Shown here in pieces: positions 61,116 through 64,000 of a stretch of DNA of 64,000 nt. Both the position numbers and the translations under genes were made by a program. Positions within the stretch are counted from its first letter, which is position 1, and every line of letters starts with the position of its first letter. Source of the DNA: Streptomyces sp. Mut1 (GTDB taxonomy: Bacteria; Actinomycetota; Actinomycetes; Streptomycetales; Streptomycetaceae); NCBI RefSeq assembly GCF_030719295.1, contig NZ_CP120997.1, positions 744,001 through 808,000 of the forward strand, read 5' to 3'. The notes below the pieces were generated by a model that was not told the origin of the DNA, ran no database searches, and was given only the letters and a program-made list of their open reading frames with translations.

Positions 61116-61871
61116 TCAGCCCACGCCGGCATTCAGGAAAATGCCGCCGTCGACCACCAGGGTCTGCCCGGTGATCCAGTCGGACTGACCGGAGGTGAGG
61201 AAGGCCGCGGCGCCGCCGATGTCCTCCGGCACCCCGAGCCTGCCCAGCGGATAGGCGGCTGCCGCCTCCGCCTCACGGCCCTCGTACAGCGCCTGGGCGA
61301 ACCGGGTCTTGACGACCGCGGGCGCGATGGCGTTGACCCGGACCACCGGCGCGAACTCGTGCGCCAGCTGAAGGGTCAGGTTGACCATGGCCGCCTTGCT
61401 CATCCCGTACGCGCCGATGAAGGGCGAGGCGGAGACGCCGGCGACGGAGGCGATGTTGACGATCGCCCCGCCGTTCTCCTTCTGCCAGGCCTTCCAGGTC
61501 TGCTGGGCGAAGCCGAGCGCCGAGACGACGTTGGTCTCGAAGACCTTGCGGGCGACGCCGAGGTCCAGCTCCGCCATCGGCCCGAACACCGGGTTGGTGC
61601 CGGCGTTGTTGACCAGGAAGTCGACCCGGCCGAACGCCTCCATGGTGCGGGCGACGGCCGCCTCCTGGTGCGCCTCGTCGTGCGCCTTGCCGGCGACGCC
61701 GATGACCCGGTCCGCGCCGAGTGCCTCGACGGCCTCCTTCAGGGCGTCCTCGCCGCGCCCGGTGATGCACACCCGGTCGCCGCGCGCGACGAGGGCCTGA
61801 GCGATGCCGTATCCGATGCCCCGGCTCGCGCCGGTGATCAGCGCGACCTTGCCGCTGTCCTGCACAGTCAT
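61116..61871 (-). CDS. SDR family oxidoreductase, FabG-like (251 aa)
   Basis: Short-chain dehydrogenase with cofactor motif TGASRGIGYGIA (residues about 14-25), NNAG, the catalytic Ser in NIASVAGVS and YGMSK (Tyr and Lys). Could be a 3-oxoacyl-ACP reductase or a dehydrogenase for another acyl substrate. It starts 20 bases after the end of a second SDR gene, so they form an operon. Confidence 0.92.
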   Translation of the reverse strand: MTVQDSGKVALITGASRGIGYGIAQALVARGDRVCITGRGEDALKEAVEALGADRVIGVAGKAHDEAHQEAAVARTMEAFGRVDFLVNNAGTNPVFGPMAELDLGVARKVFETNVVSALGFAQQTWKAWQKENGGAIVNIASVAGVSASPFIGAYGMSKAAMVNLTLQLAHEFAPVVRVNAIAPAVVKTRFAQALYEGREAEAAAAYPLGRLGVPEDIGGAAAFLTSGQSDWITGQTLVVDGGIFLNAGVG

Positions 61872-61891
61872 GATGTCCGCAGCCCTTCGGG

Positions 61892-62653
61892 TCAGTTGAG
61901 CGGTCCGCCGGCGACGTACATGACCTGTCCGGAGACGAAGCCCGCGTCGTCGCCCGTGAAGAAGGCGATGGCGTTGGCGATGTCCTCGGGGAAGCCGACG
62001 CGCTGCACCGGGATCTGGGTGGCGGCGGCCGCCTGGAACTCCTCGAAGCCCATGCCGACCCGGGCCGCGGTCTGCGCGGTCATCTCGGTGACGATGAAAC
62101 CGGGCGCGACTGCGTTGGCGGTGACGCCGAACTTGCCGAGCTCCTTGGCGAGGGTCTTGGTGAAGCCCTGGAGCCCCGCCTTGACCGCCGCGTAGTTGGC
62201 CTGGCCGCGGTTGCCGAGCGCCGAGGAGGAGGACAGCGACACGATCCTGCCGAACTTGGCGTCCACCATGTGCTTCTGGACGGCCTTGGCCATCAGGAAC
62301 GCGCCCTTGAGGTGCACGTTCATCACGATGTCCCAGTCGGACTCGCTCATCTTGAAGAGCAGGTTGTCGCGGAGCACACCCGCGTTGTTGACGAGGATGG
62401 TCGGGGCGCCGAGCTCGGCGGCGACCCGGGCGACGGCGGCTTCCACCTGGGCGCTGTCCGACACGTCACAGCCGACGGCGAGGGCCCTGCCCCCGGCGGC
62501 GGTGATCTTCTCGACCGTGTCCTTGCAGGCCGCCTCGTCGAGGTCGAGTACGGCGACGGCGCGGCCCTCGGCCGCCAGACGGACCGCGGTGGCGGCACCG
62601 ATGCCCCGGGCCGCTCCCGTCACGATGGCTACGCGCTGCTCGCTGGTGGACAT
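61892..62653 (-). CDS. fabG: 3-oxoacyl-ACP reductase-like SDR (253 aa)
   Basis: Classical SDR: TGAARGIGAATAVRL (residues about 12-26), NNAGVLRDN, SLSSSSALGNRGQANYAAVKAGL with catalytic Ser, Tyr and Lys, and GFIVTEMT. It is closer to FabG than its neighbour. First gene of a two-gene operon; the upstream region has a TetR-type palindrome (62726-62743), which hints at fatty-acid control. Substrate not certain: several FabG paralogues are normal in Streptomyces. Confidence 0.92.
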   Translation of the reverse strand: MSTSEQRVAIVTGAARGIGAATAVRLAAEGRAVAVLDLDEAACKDTVEKITAAGGRALAVGCDVSDSAQVEAAVARVAAELGAPTILVNNAGVLRDNLLFKMSESDWDIVMNVHLKGAFLMAKAVQKHMVDAKFGRIVSLSSSSALGNRGQANYAAVKAGLQGFTKTLAKELGKFGVTANAVAPGFIVTEMTAQTAARVGMGFEEFQAAAATQIPVQRVGFPEDIANAIAFFTGDDAGFVSGQVMYVAGGPLN

Positions 62654-62725
62654 GCTTGGCTCTCCTCGCCCTTGGATCGCGGCTCAGCGGACGTCGGGAC
62701 GTTCCCCGCGAGAACCGCCCCGATA

Positions 62726-62743
62726 ACTGAGCAACCGCTTAGT
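62726..62743. promoter_or_regulatory. Palindrome ACTGAGC-N4-GCTTAGT upstream of the SDR operon
   Basis: Seven-base arms with one mismatch around AACC, 73 bases before the first SDR start on the minus strand. The form TNAGC...GCTNA resembles operators of TetR-family regulators of acyl-CoA metabolism. Confidence 0.5.
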
Positions 62744-62869
62744 ACCTTCAGCAGACGAGACGCTAGAAGCCCTGGCACCCGGTGTCAACGGCCCACGGGC
62801 GCAGCGGCGCATGTCACACTCCGCCGGGCCGCCGTCACGCCGTGCGCGGACGGCGGCAACGGGGCCGTG

Positions 62870-63253
62870 TCAGCGCACCAGCAGGTCGAGCAGCCGCTCC
62901 ACCTCGGCGGCGGGGTCGGCGGTGAGGCCGCTGTGCACGGGGCCGGGCTGTACGACGGTCGAGCGCGGCGCGATCAGCCAGCGGAACCGCCGCCCGGCGT
63001 CGTCGCCGGCCGCCTGGCCCGCGTCCCTGCCGCCGCGGCAGATCCCCTCGACGGCGTGCAGCGCGGCCCGCACCCCGGTCACGTCGGCGCCGGGGTCCAG
63101 CGCCCTCAGCTTTCCCTCGTCGAGTTCGGTGCGGGCGGCCACGAAGCCCTTCGCGCGGCAGTAGACCACCACCCCGGCGTTGAAGCACTCGCCGCGCTGG
63201 ACGCGGGGCACCACGCGCAGCAGGGCGTACTCGAAGACATCGCGCTCGTTCAT
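62870..63253 (-). CDS. DUF3037 family protein (127 aa)
   Basis: DUF3037 with DVFEYALLRVVPRVQRGECFNAGVVV at its start (positions 5-30; key RVxRGExxNxGVxxY pattern present) and a helical end. The ATG overlaps the stop of the HipA-like kinase gene by ATGA, the standard arrangement for this pair. DUF3037 has no assigned molecular function; its fixed partnering suggests a role tied to the kinase. Confidence 0.9.
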   Translation of the reverse strand: MNERDVFEYALLRVVPRVQRGECFNAGVVVYCRAKGFVAARTELDEGKLRALDPGADVTGVRAALHAVEGICRGGRDAGQAAGDDAGRRFRWLIAPRSTVVQPGPVHSGLTADPAAEVERLLDLLVR

Positions 63254-64000
63254 GCCCGGCCGCCCTGGTCGCTGTGCTCGTCGCTCTGCTGGTCGTGGCG
63301 CGGGGCCAGGCGTTCGGTGATCCAGCCCGGGGCCTGGGACGGCTTGTCGGGGGTGGGCGCGTCCAGGACGATCCGCTCATGGATGGTGGCGGCCCGCGCG
63401 AGCAGCGCGTCCACGTAGGCCCGGCGCAGCCGGTCCGTCGAGTCGAAGCCCGGCTCGTCCACCAGCCACTCGTCGGGGACCTCGGCCGCGACCTCGGCGA
63501 GGAGTGCGGGGGTGACCAGCGGCGCCAGCTCGGCCGCGGCCGAGGCGATGTCGGGCCCGAAGGGGGCGAGCGCGTGGTCGGACGCGTTGTACGGCTTGGC
63601 GGCGGACGCCTGGGCGCCGGGCCAGTTGTGGTGCCAGATCATGGTGGCGCCGTGGTCGATGAGCCAGAGGTCGCCGTGCCAGACCAGCATGTTCGGATTG
63701 CGCCATGACCGGTCGACGTTGTTGATCAGCGCGTCGAACCAGACGACCCGTCCGGCCTCGCGCGGGTCCACCTCGTAGGCGAGCGCGTCGAAGCCGAGCG
63801 AGCCGGGCAGGAAATCCATCCCCAGGTTGAGGCCGCCGCTGGCCTTGAGCAGCTCCTGCACCTCCTGGTCGGGCTCGGCGAGCCCGATGACCGGGTCCAG
63901 CTGGATCCGCACGAGTTCGGGCACACGCAGCCCGAGCCGCCGCCCGAGCTGCCCGCAGATCACCTCCGCGACGAGGGTCTTGCGCCCCTGTCCGGCTCCG
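63250..64000 (-). CDS. HipA-family kinase-like protein, 5' end cut by the window
   Basis: The frame is open up to 64000 and lacks a start. Visible segments match HipA-like proteins: GAGQGRKTLVAEVICGQL near the top, then WFDALINNVDRSWRNPN, where NNVDRxxxNxN is the catalytic loop, and LWLIDHGATM, where the Asp binds metal. The usual N-terminal part of HipA-like proteins is outside. Overlaps DUF3037 by ATGA. Its targets and role (persistence or other) are unknown; HipB-type DNA-binding partner is not seen here. Confidence 0.88.
   Translation of the reverse strand, partial: GAGQGRKTLVAEVICGQLGRRLGLRVPELVRIQLDPVIGLAEPDQEVQELLKASGGLNLGMDFLPGSLGFDALAYEVDPREAGRVVWFDALINNVDRSWRNPNMLVWHGDLWLIDHGATMIWHHNWPGAQASAAKPYNASDHALAPFGPDIASAAAELAPLVTPALLAEVAAEVPDEWLVDEPGFDSTDRLRRAYVDALLARAATIHERIVLDAPTPDKPSQAPGWITERLAPRHDQQSDEHSDQGGRA

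Overview
High-GC DNA (roughly 70% or more, judged by eye) with strong third-position G/C bias, many GTG and some TTG starts, a single visible in-frame TTA codon, dense two-way gene packing and typical actinobacterial families (XRE-DUF5753/DUF397, ROK, GntR/UTRA, EF-Tu3, mycothiol-era DinB proteins). All of this points to a Streptomyces chromosome. The gene set and order (bio genes, purB, tuf3, ung, SDR pair) resemble what I remember of the S. coelicolor SCO1240s-SCO1340s region; that is recollection, not a search. No tRNA, rRNA, CRISPR array, integrase or insertion sequence was seen. The window looks like core chromosome with local accessory pieces.

Layout. 1-405: 3' end of an XRE/DUF5753 regulator and its DUF397 partner, which carries the TTA codon. 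419-6440: biotin synthesis, bioF divergent from bioB-bioA-bioD, then a cytochrome P450. 6506-12507: GNAT acetyltransferase, a coupled pair of DUF21/CBS (CNNM/HlyC-type) membrane proteins, an SGNH hydrolase, purB and a Mug-type DNA glycosylase. 12557-14256: hypothetical protein, methyltransferase, a non-coding stretch. 14257-17886: two-gene ABC exporter divergent from a histidine kinase/response regulator pair. 17985-23732: ROK regulator, GntR/UTRA regulator with a DasR-box-like palindrome upstream, alpha/beta hydrolase, EamA exporter divergent from a MocR regulator. 23779-29521: SWIM zinc-finger protein coupled to a large DUF6493-like protein, then a membrane-ACT-GNAT fusion. 29457-34086: two divergent Lrp modules, one facing a PLP carbon-sulfur lyase-type enzyme and one facing a rhodanese, with a DUF885 peptidase-like protein between them. 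34076-39015: sbcD-sbcC nuclease genes and a YigZ protein. 39075-44413: CoA-binding protein, YbaK deacylase, XRE-cupin regulator/EamA exporter pair, hexapeptide transferase, gamma carbonic anhydrase, DedA, thioesterase. 44545-51203: repeat-rich membrane protein, MFS transporter, spermidine-synthase-like protein, EF-Tu3 with a small ORF and hairpin upstream, VTT protein, undecaprenyl-diphosphatase. 51309-57838: DinB protein, an unreported-looking 49-residue gene, membrane protein, universal stress protein, apolipoprotein N-acyltransferase, oxidoreductase, small lipoprotein. 57872-62653: TPR-like protein, a dispersed-repeat candidate, ung, peptide-binding lipoprotein, two SDR/FabG genes. 62870-64000: DUF3037 gene coupled to a HipA-like kinase cut by the window end.

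Most notable for follow-up: the dispersed repeat at 58426-58585, the two related convergent-junction palindromes (39479-39545 and 56263-56331), the SWIM/DUF6493 pair, the P450 next to bioBAD (compare Bacillus BioI), the Cys/His tandem repeat at the BioB C-terminus, the EF-Tu3 leader region, the 49-residue gene, and the HipA-like kinase/DUF3037 pair.
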